Shown here: positions 6,762-14,987 of the stretch, one piece after another
How the letters are laid out: each line of letters opens with the position of its first letter
How positions within the stretch are numbered: position 1 is the stretch's first letter
Source: Ignavibacteria bacterium
GTDB lineage: Bacteria; Bacteroidota; Ignavibacteria; Tepidaquicellales; Tepidaquicellaceae
Reading direction: 5' to 3'
Assembly (NCBI GenBank): GCA_016710985.1
Contig: JADJTX010000003.1
Location: forward strand, 186,001 to 250,000
DNA: 64,000 nt
Made by a program: the position numbers and the translations under genes
Notes under the pieces: model-generated
Told to the model about the DNA's origin: nothing
Databases searched by the model: none
What the model saw: the letters and a program-made list of their open reading frames with translations, nothing else

Positions 6762-8786
6762 TTAAAACGTATTTCCAATCCCGAACTGTACTGTATATTT
6801 ATCACCGTAATTACATCCTGAACCGAACAGCCAGTTAGAGCCGCCGACAGGACCCGGCTGAGGATCATAAATTTTAAATCCAAGATCAAGACGTATTGCG
6901 CCGATTATTGTGTAATACCTGATTCCTCCGCCTGCTGCGAGTGCAACCTCGTTTAGTTTAAACTTACTTATTTCCGTCCAGACATTTCCAAAATCTACAA
7001 AAGTAGCAAACCCAAGATCCCTTATATATGTATTACTTGATTCTAGAAAAGGGCGTGTCCGGTGTTCGATTGAATTTTCAATAATAAAATTCCCTCCTAT
7101 TTCCTTATCCGCAACGATTCCTAATTGTCTTGCGCCCCATCCTCTGATACTTGAGCTTCCGCCGCAAAGATACTTTGTTTCAGTAGGTAAAAAAGAAGAG
7201 CTTATCTCAGTTCCGTTTACAAAAAAAGCATTTGTTCCGTATTCAAGAATGATCCCTCCTAAGACTTTACCTGCAATAACTGAACTTACGTCTACTTCAG
7301 TATTATTGAGATTTAAATATGCAGTATTAAAATTTGTAAACTGAAAATATTTAAGTGTCTGTGTATTAAATATTTTTTGGGCTAAATTTCCCAAAAGACC
7401 GGTTTCCGCAAAATCAAAAGACTGATAGTTCCCCTTGGAAGGGAATTTAATATTATTGGTCGTGTTGTGGATAAATGTTACACCTAAGAGTGACAAAAAA
7501 ATATTTATATCAAATTTTTGAACCAACACCGAATCCTGAACAACATCTTCCTTTAGAATGATCCTTTGATTCTGAGTATCCCATCTTGCATTTATTCTGT
7601 TTATAAATGTATAAGTCGGCAGGTCATAAGACAAATTGAAATTATTCTTGATCTGGGTTACATTTGACATTTCATCCAGCCGGTATTCAACCCCAATGTT
7701 CCAGTTTCCCGAAATGTTTCTGTTATTAAAAAGATAAGGCTGATAAATAAGATTTTCGAAGACCAGCCTGTTGTTTTCAAATGAATTGAAATACAATCGC
7801 CCTCTTGTTGTCAGATTTCTGCCGCCGCCGAAAAAATAGTTATCTGAAAAAGCCAGACCAACACCAACGTAAAATGTATTTTCAATTTCATAACCGTAAA
7901 GCTCAGGTGTGAGGTTATATTTATAGCCTACTACCGCATTTATTGCAAAATATATTTTTTTGTCTAAGCTGTCTATTTTATCGATCACGATCCGCGGGTT
8001 TTCAAGAATTGTGATCTTAGCAAGGTTAAGCTCGCTGTTTACAACTTCAGATTTATTATAAACCTGATTTTCGGAATAAGTAAGCTCTCTTGCAATGTCT
8101 TGTTTCGAAAGGTCATATTTTTGATTTTTAATGGTAATTTTAGTTGGTCCGAATAAATAACGCAGTCTGGGATTAAAAACAAAAGTTATGTTAACTTTTC
8201 CTTGCAGGTCTTTATTATTAGTTTCGATCTTAAAAATTTCAGGAAGCTCAGCCTGGGAAGTAGCATAGCCGTTATTGAACAGAAGGTTTAAAACCCTGTC
8301 CACTTCCATTTTAATTGTATCTTTGTTATAAAAGCTGCCTGTTCGGATCAACTTTGATTCCGGCTTATCAATTAATAGTTTTACTGATTCTTCAATGCTG
8401 TCAAGCCCGTCATAACTGATTTTATAATACCTGTATCTTATATTTTCCCTGATGATAAAATTCAGAATAACTTCTTCATCATTTTTATTAAAAGACAGAT
8501 TAGTATCTACAGCAGTGTCAAAGAATCCGTTATCAAAATAATATTTTTTTAATCTTTCAACATCTTTCATGTAAGTCTCCATGTCAAACGGATCTCCGTC
8601 CTTCGAAGCCAGAAGATTTGTCAGCGCGCTTTCATCAAAAGTTTTTAATCCTTTGAATTTAATGTTAATCTCATCTATCTCATACGCAGTCTGCTTACCA
8701 TTTATATCCTGGGAAACTGAGGATTTATAAAATACTGAAATAAAAATAACAAACGAAAGAAAATATTTGTAGTATTTATTGATCAA
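6762..8786 (-). CDS. BamA/TamA-family outer-membrane protein (POTRA domains plus Omp85 barrel)
   Basis: A protein of 674 residues with a signal peptide (about 1-25, ending SSVSQ). The first POTRA-like repeat is clear at about 33-110 (EIDEINIKFKGLKTFDE..., YYFDNGFFDTAVD), with two more beta-alpha modules to about residue 290. The rest is a 16-strand-type barrel with an R-G-W-G motif (SSSIRGWGARQLG) matching the conserved VRGF/Y loop of Omp85 proteins, and a terminal aromatic strand ending GNTF. Omp85 proteins insert or translocate outer-membrane proteins. The length is shorter than typical BamA (about 800 with five POTRAs), so a TamA-like or accessory paralog is more likely than the essential BamA. 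The neighbours (holB, DUF2795) give no functional clue. Confidence 0.85.
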   Translation of the reverse strand: MINKYYKYFLSFVIFISVFYKSSVSQDINGKQTAYEIDEINIKFKGLKTFDESALTNLLASKDGDPFDMETYMKDVERLKKYYFDNGFFDTAVDTNLSFNKNDEEVILNFIIRENIRYRYYKISYDGLDSIEESVKLLIDKPESKLIRTGSFYNKDTIKMEVDRVLNLLFNNGYATSQAELPEIFKIETNNKDLQGKVNITFVFNPRLRYLFGPTKITIKNQKYDLSKQDIARELTYSENQVYNKSEVVNSELNLAKITILENPRIVIDKIDSLDKKIYFAINAVVGYKYNLTPELYGYEIENTFYVGVGLAFSDNYFFGGGRNLTTRGRLYFNSFENNRLVFENLIYQPYLFNNRNISGNWNIGVEYRLDEMSNVTQIKNNFNLSYDLPTYTFINRINARWDTQNQRIILKEDVVQDSVLVQKFDINIFLSLLGVTFIHNTTNNIKFPSKGNYQSFDFAETGLLGNLAQKIFNTQTLKYFQFTNFNTAYLNLNNTEVDVSSVIAGKVLGGIILEYGTNAFFVNGTEISSSFLPTETKYLCGGSSSIRGWGARQLGIVADKEIGGNFIIENSIEHRTRPFLESSNTYIRDLGFATFVDFGNVWTEISKFKLNEVALAAGGGIRYYTIIGAIRLDLGFKIYDPQPGPVGGSNWLFGSGCNYGDKYTVQFGIGNTF

Positions 8787-8806
8787 AATTTCAACGGGTA
8801 TTGTAT

Positions 8807-8841
8807 ATAAAAAAACCCAATAATCAAAAAATTATTGGGTT
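8807..8841 (-). terminator. Rho-independent terminator after the DUF2795 gene
   Basis: A perfect 11-bp stem (aacccaataat at 8814-8824, attattgggtt at 8831-8841) with loop caaaaa. The A-run at 8809-8815 gives the U-tract on leftward transcripts. It separates the DUF2795 gene from the BamA-like gene. Confidence 0.85.
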
Positions 8842-8861
8842 AAATAAAAAGATGATTTACG

Positions 8862-9089
8862 CTAAAAGTCTTTATTTTCTTCATCGTAGAAGAAGTCTTC
8901 ATCTGTGGGATAATCAAGCCATATTTCTTCTATGCTTTCAAACGGCTCCTCTGTGTCTTCCATGTCATTGAGGTTATTGATTACTTCTTTTGGCGCACCG
9001 GTTCTGACTGCATAGTCAATCAACTCGAACTTATTGGCCGGCCATGGCGCATCATCAAGATACGATGCCAGTTCTAATGTCCAAACCAT
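8862..9089 (-). CDS. DUF2795-family small acidic protein
   Basis: A protein of 75 residues. The central section (WPANKFELIDYAVRTGAPK, then EVINNLNDM) matches the DUF2795 pattern: a short helical domain with the A-x-x-x-G-A-x-x-x-V-[IL] motif, typically small and cytoplasmic with unknown function. The C-terminal half is very acidic (TEEPFESIEEIWLDYPTDED). It has a strong Shine-Dalgarno sequence (aggagg on the minus strand, about 9 bases before the ATG at 9087-9089), unusual in this window where most genes lack one, suggesting efficient translation. It has its own terminator and is probably monocistronic. Cytoplasmic; function unknown. Confidence 0.8.
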   Translation of the reverse strand: MVWTLELASYLDDAPWPANKFELIDYAVRTGAPKEVINNLNDMEDTEEPFESIEEIWLDYPTDEDFFYDEENKDF

Positions 9090-9195
9090 ATTATTATACC
9101 TCCTGAATTTATTTTATATTAATAAATATTAGATAAAACTTTTTGCAAATATCAAAAACCACTTTATTAAAATCAATCTCTTAATATAGGGCTGT

Positions 9196-9309
9196 TCAAT
9201 GTCAAATGTGAAACGTCAAATGTGAAACGTCAAATGTGAAACGTGTAAAACGTAAAATGTAAAATGTGTAAACTTAATACTCAATACTCAATACTCAATA
9301 CTCAATACC
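9196..9309. repeat. Compound heptamer array (CAAATGT/GAAACGT then CAATACT)
   Basis: About nine units of the type caaatgt/gaaacgt/aaaatgt (9196-9267; alternating caaatgt and gaaacgt, so also a 14-base period), with one 2-base insertion, then five of taatact/caatact/caatacc (9275-9309). The second part belongs to the most widespread family in this window. The array ends 5 bases before the stop codon of the permease gene at 9315. Confidence 0.9.
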
Positions 9310-9314
9310 TAAAC

Positions 9315-10430
9315 TCAATCTCGGAGTCTCGGGTCTAAAGCATCACGTAAACCTTCTCCAATTAAATTATAAGATACAACGGCAATAAAGATCATGAAGC
9401 CCGGAAATATTGCAAGCCACCATGCATTAGCTGAGCCTCTTGCTTCATTAAGCAGGGAACCCCAGGTGACAGTTGTAGCTGCCACTCCAAATCCAAGAAA
9501 ACTCAATCCTGCTTCAAGGAGAATTGCTCCGGCTATTGCAAATGCTCCGGATACAAGAACCGGAGCTATTGCATTAGGTATTACATGCCTTAAAATTATT
9601 TGGTTGTTAGGCAAGCCAATGGAATTTGCAGCTGTGATATATTCCATATTTCTTACTTTTAAAACTTCTCCCCTGATAAGTTTTGCATCGCTTGTCCAGG
9701 TTGTAAAACCGATTGCTGCCATTATGTACCATATGCTTGAACCGTAAATTGCAACTATGGTTATAATTAAAAAGAATAAAGGAAATGTCATCATTATCTC
9801 TACAAAACGCATTATTGTCAAATCAACCTTCCCGCCGTAGAACCCTGCTAAAGAGCCCATTACAATCCCTATTAAAATAGCGATGCCTGCGGCTACAAAC
9901 CCGACTGAAAGCGAAACTCTCGAACCATGGATCAGACCTGCCAGCAAATCTCTTCCAATCCCGTCTGTCCCGAGATAATGATCACCTCCGGGAGGACTGT
10001 AAACATTTGAAAGATCTATTTCTCTTGATCCGTAAGGAACAGGACTCCATATTACACTTTCAAGTTTATTCTCATCATCTAACGTTTTCCAGTTAATATT
10101 AATCAATTCAGGATCCCATTTGCTGACTCCTAAACTATTTAAGTAATCCTTAATTACTGGGAAATATGTTTCACCTTTATACACAGCATATATCGGTTTG
10201 CTGCTCGCAAGAAAATCAGCTATCAAAGCAAGAAAAACTAAAAAAACAACTATATACAATGATATCATTGCTAATCTATTTTTCTTGAACTGATGTTTTA
10301 CTAATGACCAATAGCTTACTCCAACAGCTTTCTGAGATTCCATCTGTGATTCAGATAAGCCGGTAGAATTTAAATCTATGTGAGTTATTTTTTCAGGAGT
10401 ATCCGGTTCTAATATCTCTTTATCTTTCAT
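9315..10430 (-). CDS. Oligopeptide/dipeptide ABC transporter permease (DppC/OppC type)
   Basis: An inner-membrane protein of 371 residues. A cytoplasmic N-terminus (about 1-50, including an OppC_N-like SLVKHQFKKNRLAMISLYIV) leads to the first membrane segment. A periplasmic stretch follows (about 80-150), then five segments of the binding-protein-dependent permease domain (about 165-370). The EAA loop that contacts the ATPase is visible (EYITAANSIGLPNNQIILRH followed by VIPNA). Six bases separate it from the oppB-like gene, so they are one operon. It pairs with that permease to form the channel. No OppD/OppF ATPase genes lie in the window. Substrate cannot be told from sequence; peptides are most likely. 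Confidence 0.9.
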   Translation of the reverse strand: MKDKEILEPDTPEKITHIDLNSTGLSESQMESQKAVGVSYWSLVKHQFKKNRLAMISLYIVVFLVFLALIADFLASSKPIYAVYKGETYFPVIKDYLNSLGVSKWDPELININWKTLDDENKLESVIWSPVPYGSREIDLSNVYSPPGGDHYLGTDGIGRDLLAGLIHGSRVSLSVGFVAAGIAILIGIVMGSLAGFYGGKVDLTIMRFVEIMMTFPLFFLIITIVAIYGSSIWYIMAAIGFTTWTSDAKLIRGEVLKVRNMEYITAANSIGLPNNQIILRHVIPNAIAPVLVSGAFAIAGAILLEAGLSFLGFGVAATTVTWGSLLNEARGSANAWWLAIFPGFMIFIAVVSYNLIGEGLRDALDPRLRD

Positions 10431-10436
10431 ATAATT

Positions 10437-11452
10437 TTATGCTGCTTTTTTTGTGAATGCAATTCTTGGATCTACAAAAGAATATAATATATCAACTATC
10501 AGTATACCTACTACGGTTAATGATGAAGCAATAACAAGCTCAGCCATTATTAACGGATAGTCCCTGTCTAATATTGCCTGAAATGCCAGCTGGCCGATAC
10601 CCGGAATTGAAAAAATAGTTTCGATGATGATACTTCCGCCGACCATTGCAGGTAATAATCCTCCCATTAAAGTGATAATAGGAATCAGTGAATTTCTAAG
10701 AGCATGTTTCATAATTACTTTCTTTTCTGACAAGCCTTTTGCTCTTGCTGTTCTTATATAATCCTGTCGTATGACTTCAAGCATTGAACTTCTCATCTGT
10801 CTTGATAAGAAAGCAAAACTGGCAAGACTTGTTACTACAACCGGCAGAAATAAATGCATGAAATAGTCTCCAAATTTACCAAAAAAGTCAGAGAGTCAAA
10901 TTGTTCCGAGCGAATTCCGGATGTCGGAAATATCTTCACATATTCAACATTACATAAGAATACGATCGCCAGAGTCGCTACCCAAAAGTTAGGTAAAGAA
11001 TACAGAATAAATAATAAAACTGTTGTAAACCGGTCAGTAAAGGAATATTGCCTGGCTGCGCTGTATATTCCTATTGGAATGGCAATGGAATATATAAGGA
11101 AAAAAGAAAGCACACTTATAGTTACCGATACCGGTAGTCTTTCTGTTATTTTATCCAAAACAGGTCTGTTATCTTTGAATGAATTTCCGAAATCCCCCTT
11201 CAGCATGTTTCCCATCCAGATAAGGTATTGCATTGGCAGTGATTTATCCAATCCGAATTTTTTCTTATAAAATTCTTTTGCCTGCTCAGTCATCTGATTT
11301 TTAGCATCAGATTTCATTGCTTCACCGGTTTGTCCCAGCTTCATTTCGGTAGGGTCACCCGGTGCAAGACGGCAGATAAGAAATGTTATCATTGTTATAA
11401 TGATAAGAGTCGGTATGAAAAGCAGTATTCTCTTGATTACATACTGGGTCAT
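10437..11452 (-). CDS. Oligopeptide/dipeptide ABC transporter permease (DppB/OppB type), frameshifted
   Basis: Two overlapping frames together make a complete permease of about 338 residues. The N-terminal piece (from ATG 11452) carries the first segment (MTQYVIKRILLFIPTLIII), the OppB_N region and P-V-S-V-T-I-S. The C-terminal piece (to 10437) carries the EAA loop (EVIRQDYIRTARAKGLSEKK) and the last segments. The frame changes at a run of six A on the plus strand (10881-10886). Restoring one base there joins SLTF to FGKFGDYFMHLFLP, as expected for the family. A sequencing or assembly deletion is the simplest cause. A true mutation, or a -1 shift on the slippery T-TTT-TTG read on the minus strand, cannot be excluded. 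It forms the channel with the adjacent permease. Confidence 0.82.
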
Positions 11453-11460
11453 TATGTATT

Positions 11461-11504
11461 TGTAAGATTTATAAGATTCATAAGATTACAAGATTTACAA
11501 GATT
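11461..11504. repeat. Nonamer array TATAAGATT (5 units)
   Basis: Units tgtaagatt, tataagatt, cataagatt, acaagatt (8 bases) and tacaagatt lie between the oppB-like start codon and the terminator of the upstream binding-protein gene. Confidence 0.85.
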
Positions 11505-11540
11505 AAAAATACCTGCTGCCTGAAATTCAGCAGCAGGTAA
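11502..11540 (-). terminator. Rho-independent terminator between binding-protein and permease genes
   Basis: The stem tacctgctg/cagcaggta is extended inside by ctgaa/ttcag across a one-base bulge. The aaaaat on its left gives the U-tract for leftward transcripts. It lies 10 bases after the stop of the binding-protein gene and upstream of the permeases, so it probably lets the binding protein be made in excess over the permeases. Confidence 0.8.
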
Positions 11541-11549
11541 AGTATATAG

Positions 11550-13358
11550 TTAGTTTCTGTATCGCTGATCCGGTGTCGGTGTCCACCATTCATTCAGTAA
11601 TGGTGAATCAGGATATGAGTACCATCTTGTATTTCTGTATCTGTCACTGTACAGGTATCTCGAAGGTTCTACCCATAAGAAAGTAGTCGGCTGATCATCG
11701 TAGATTATCTTCTGCCATTTTTTCAGTAATTCAACTCTTTTAGTCTCGTCAAATAATGTCCTGTTTTCTTCAAGCATCCGGTCACTTTCAGGATTTATAT
11801 AGCTGATCGAATTACTTCCTTCACCTTCAGACTGTGAGGAATGCCAGATCTGATAAGGATCTTCCGGTGTCACTCCAAGCTGCCATGCAGCATAGCATGC
11901 ATCGAACTGATGCTTCTTTGTCTTATCCAGAAATACTGACCATTCATAATCCTGTAAATCAGCCTGAATCCCAAGCTGCTTTAGCTGTTCAATGACAATC
12001 AACATTACTTTTCTTCTCTTCGGATTATTATTGTTCATGAATGTAAACTTGAAATCGGTTTTCTTTCCGTTAATAACTTTATCCAATACTCCGTCTCCGT
12101 CAGTATCTTTCCATCCGGCTTCTGCCAATAATCTCCTGGATTCTTCCGGATCATATTTTACTTCGGGTAAATCAGTGTTGTAGTATTTACTTTTTATGAA
12201 TACCGGAGTACTTACAGGTGTTCCCATTCCGTAAATAATTTTATCAATAATTGACTGTCTGTCAATGCCGTGACTTAACGCCCATCTGACTTTCTTATCT
12301 GCAAAGAGAGGATTCTTATTATTCCAGGCAATGTAAACGTAGCCCGGTTCTGTGACTAATGCTTTTTTTAAATCAAACTTGTCCGGATCTTTTACATTCT
12401 CTACAAAGTCAACCGGTTGAATTACAAACATCTGATCCACTTCTTTATTCTTTGCTGCAACTATTGCGGCATTCTGATCCTGTATTGTTTTGAAAACTAA
12501 TTTTGCAGGGAAGTTCGGTATTTCTTTTTTATTCCAGTAATTATCATTTCTTTTTAAAGTCACAGACTGACCTGTAATCCAGTTATCAAGCATATAAGGT
12601 CCGCTGCCCACTACATATTTAGGGTCGCGGGATACCTCCTGCGAATTCAGGAATTCCGCATATTTCTGCAGTTCAGGGAATTTCAGTGGATCCAGACTCT
12701 TACTTGCTGCATCTAAATCTTCCCAGCTAAACTTGTCATTCATTCCGTCTTTATCCAGAATATGTTTAGGTGTGATAGCTGTTCCTCCGATTGAATATAC
12801 AGCTCTGAAATATGGCTTGGACATGTTAATTTTAACTTTATATTTATTACCATCAACAAGCTCCGCACTTTTTACATCATTAAAATAATTTCTTAATGCC
12901 TGTGCATCTGTAAAAGGATTCTTAATGGTTTTAATTGTAAAGATTACATCTTCACCTGTAAGCGGTTTACCATCTGAAAAGGTAATGTCTTCTCTTATGT
13001 CAAAAGTGTATGATAAATGATCATCACTAATGACAGGCGGTGCTTTCGCAATTATAGGTTTTAATTCATATGTAACTCTGTCAATATCAAGAAGAGGTTC
13101 GAAGATATAAATATAAATTCCCTGAGCAGCTGCATCATTTGTCACTGTAGGGTTTAATTTCTCAGCATCAGACATCTCCTGCCGGATTACCCAGTCTCCG
13201 GTTACTGCATCTTTTGTATCTTCAGGGATCAGCTCGGTTAAAGTTAGTTCTGTGGATTCATTGGTTTTTGTAACTTCTTCTTTTTTTCTGCCGCAGGATG
13301 AAATTATAAAGACTCCTGTAAGAAGAACGGCAATTGAAAAAATTGTTATTCTTTTCAT
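11550..13358 (-). CDS. Peptide-binding lipoprotein of an ABC transporter (SBP family 5)
   Basis: A protein of 602 residues. A signal peptide ends with I-I-S-S-C (lipobox, acylated Cys at about residue 22) followed by GRKKEE, so it is membrane-anchored. The mature protein matches family 5 extracellular binding proteins (OppA/DppA): MSDAEKLNPTVTNDAAAQGI, the hallmark DISDDHLSYTFDIRED-type block with FSDGKPLTGEDVIFT, then GSGPYMLDNW and the long C-terminal lobe. A D-T-D-G-D-G-V-L-D-K loop near residue 410 resembles an EF-hand/dockerin calcium loop and is an insertion I would not expect in OppA. It is highly similar to the paralog at 14979-16778, which has the same loop. It lies upstream of the two permeases, separated from them by a terminator. 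Confidence 0.92.
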   Translation of the reverse strand: MKRITIFSIAVLLTGVFIISSCGRKKEEVTKTNESTELTLTELIPEDTKDAVTGDWVIRQEMSDAEKLNPTVTNDAAAQGIYIYIFEPLLDIDRVTYELKPIIAKAPPVISDDHLSYTFDIREDITFSDGKPLTGEDVIFTIKTIKNPFTDAQALRNYFNDVKSAELVDGNKYKVKINMSKPYFRAVYSIGGTAITPKHILDKDGMNDKFSWEDLDAASKSLDPLKFPELQKYAEFLNSQEVSRDPKYVVGSGPYMLDNWITGQSVTLKRNDNYWNKKEIPNFPAKLVFKTIQDQNAAIVAAKNKEVDQMFVIQPVDFVENVKDPDKFDLKKALVTEPGYVYIAWNNKNPLFADKKVRWALSHGIDRQSIIDKIIYGMGTPVSTPVFIKSKYYNTDLPEVKYDPEESRRLLAEAGWKDTDGDGVLDKVINGKKTDFKFTFMNNNNPKRRKVMLIVIEQLKQLGIQADLQDYEWSVFLDKTKKHQFDACYAAWQLGVTPEDPYQIWHSSQSEGEGSNSISYINPESDRMLEENRTLFDETKRVELLKKWQKIIYDDQPTTFLWVEPSRYLYSDRYRNTRWYSYPDSPLLNEWWTPTPDQRYRN

Positions 13359-13431
13359 CTTGATGATATTTAAATTTTAATGATCTTTTGTTTTATTTAT
13401 ACTATGTCGAGGGTTTTTTGTTATACAATCT

Positions 13432-14478
13432 TTATTCGAAGTCGTGCTCGAAATACTCAGTAGTCCTTTCAAGACGCTCGTTATTAGAGTTTGAAAATTT
13501 TCTTTTCGAGTTTGAATTAATTTTATCTTCAAGCCTTTTCTTGAATTCTTCCGCTGCATTATAACCGTAATGCTTGCATAAATAATTCAATGCGATAACT
13601 TCGGCAATAACTGTTATGTTCTTTCCCGGAAATATCGGAAGCTTTATTAATTCAGCATCCACTCCTAATAAGTTAATAGTGGAATTATCAAGACCCGTTC
13701 TGTCATACGCTTTATCCTTATCCCAGTCTTCAAGCTCAACTATTACTTCAACTCTTTTTTGAAATCTTATAGAACGAATTCCGAAGATTGTGCGGACATC
13801 AATTATTCCAAGCCCGCGAATTTCCATGATGTGTTTTGAAATTGCGGTGCCTGATCCCATAAGCACTCCTTCGCCTTTCTTTGTTACCACTACAACATCA
13901 TCTGCAACCAGCCTGTGTCCGCGCTCAATAAGATCAAGCGCTATCTCACTTTTCCCAATACCTGATTTTCCTGAAAAGAGAAGACCTATTCCGTAAACAT
14001 CAACAAAAGAACCGTGAATTATCATTTGTGTCGTGAACTGATCATCAAGAAAATCGCTGATGAAGTAAGCAAATCGTGTTGTTGGGTAAGGTGTTCTGAA
14101 TACAGGAACATCGTTAGCTTCTGCTATCCTCACTAATTCCTCAGGAATGTGATTATCATTAGTAACAATGACACAAGGGACATCAAACGAAAAAAATCTT
14201 TCAAGGATCTTTTCCTTTTCAGGTGAGTCAAACTGTTTCAGGTATTGTATTTCAGTGTTTCCGAAAACCTGTACCCGGTTGAAAGTAAAAAGCTTTACGT
14301 ATCCGGCTAATGCCAGTCCCGGACGGTGTATGTCCTTTTCAGTTATTAGTTTATTCTGACTTATCTCTGCCTGCGTTACTTTCGTTAGCTTAAATCTTTC
14401 CTTACACTCTGTAAAAAAAAACTGAACTGAAATTGAATCCTTTTTTAGTTCTTTGATATTTTTAAACTTGTTTGCCAA
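13432..14478 (-). CDS. hprK: HPr kinase/phosphorylase
   Basis: A protein of 348 residues. The N-terminal HprK domain (about 15-140) is followed by the catalytic domain with P-loop SGKSGIGKSE (around residues 168-176), the D-D-V-V-V-V strand, and the HprK signature near the M-E-I-R-G-L-G-I-I-D block. HprK phosphorylates HPr on a serine and reverses this by phosphorolysis. In bacteria without a sugar PTS it is thought to sense metabolic state. The C-terminal tail (about 315-348) is rich in Ser/Arg/Glu and longer than usual. It starts 3 bases after the hpf stop, so hpf-hprK is a transcription unit, a pairing also seen in other Gram-negative bacteria. No ptsH or ptsI is present in the window. Confidence 0.95.
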   Translation of the reverse strand: MANKFKNIKELKKDSISVQFFFTECKERFKLTKVTQAEISQNKLITEKDIHRPGLALAGYVKLFTFNRVQVFGNTEIQYLKQFDSPEKEKILERFFSFDVPCVIVTNDNHIPEELVRIAEANDVPVFRTPYPTTRFAYFISDFLDDQFTTQMIIHGSFVDVYGIGLLFSGKSGIGKSEIALDLIERGHRLVADDVVVVTKKGEGVLMGSGTAISKHIMEIRGLGIIDVRTIFGIRSIRFQKRVEVIVELEDWDKDKAYDRTGLDNSTINLLGVDAELIKLPIFPGKNITVIAEVIALNYLCKHYGYNAAEEFKKRLEDKINSNSKRKFSNSNNERLERTTEYFEHDFE

Positions 14479-14481
14479 ATA

Positions 14482-14817
14482 CTATATGGTTTTTACAATT
14501 TCTTTTTTCAAATCATGTTTCTCTGCTTTGTGCTTGTCTTTATACTTTAATATCTGCGATTCTATTTTGGTTACTGCTTTATCTATTGACTTGATGAAAT
14601 CATCTGTACTTTCTTTTGCTGTCAAAATCCTGTCCCTTAGCTTAACGATAATTTCACAGTTTTTTATGCTGTTTATTGATCTTTCAAATGAAAATATAAC
14701 GTCAGCATGAATAATTTCTTCATGGTATTTACTAAGTGTTTCAATCTCATTTTTGATGTACTCCTGAAGTGTTTCATGTGCCTTAAAATGCCTGGAGGTT
14801 ATGTTAACTTTTATCAT
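14482..14817 (-). CDS. hpf: Ribosome hibernation-promoting factor, short form (HPF/RaiA)
   Basis: A protein of 111 residues, starting at ATG 14817 (MIKVNITSRHFKAHETLQEY). The beta-alpha-beta-beta-beta-alpha fold of the HPF/YfiA S30AE domain is recognisable from the opening strand, the long first helix ending KYHEEI, the central strands (ADVIFSFE, CEIIVKL) and the basic last helix (ILKYKDKHKAEKHDLKKE). The length fits the short form that lacks the C-terminal dimerisation domain of long HPF. The protein binds the 30S decoding region and inactivates ribosomes in stationary phase. It is directly upstream of hprK with a 3-base gap. Confidence 0.92.
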   Translation of the reverse strand: MIKVNITSRHFKAHETLQEYIKNEIETLSKYHEEIIHADVIFSFERSINSIKNCEIIVKLRDRILTAKESTDDFIKSIDKAVTKIESQILKYKDKHKAEKHDLKKEIVKTI

Positions 14818-14951
14818 TTCGTCATGAGTTAGATTGATTAATAAAAGAGTTGATTGTTTTTGCGAATATGCTAAACTATATGATTAATTTCAACTGTAAA
14901 TTATTATAACTGAATAGTCTGAATATTTCCCGTGTCAAATCCGTCCAAAAT

Positions 14952-14987
14952 AATTCGTAATTCTTAATTCTTAAATTCTTAATTCTT
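14952..14987. repeat. Heptamer array AATTCTT overlapping a stop codon (5 units)
   Basis: Units aattcgt, aattctt, aattctt, aaattctt and aattctt. The stop codon and the last Lys-Asn codons of the binding-protein gene (14979-14987) are themselves one unit of the array (aagaatt on the minus strand). Related units fill the gap at 61197-61233. Confidence 0.8.

Noticed and set aside
10854..11270. 138-codon plus-strand frame opposite the oppB-like gene
   Set aside because: Shadow of the permease; the minus-strand protein has family motifs throughout.
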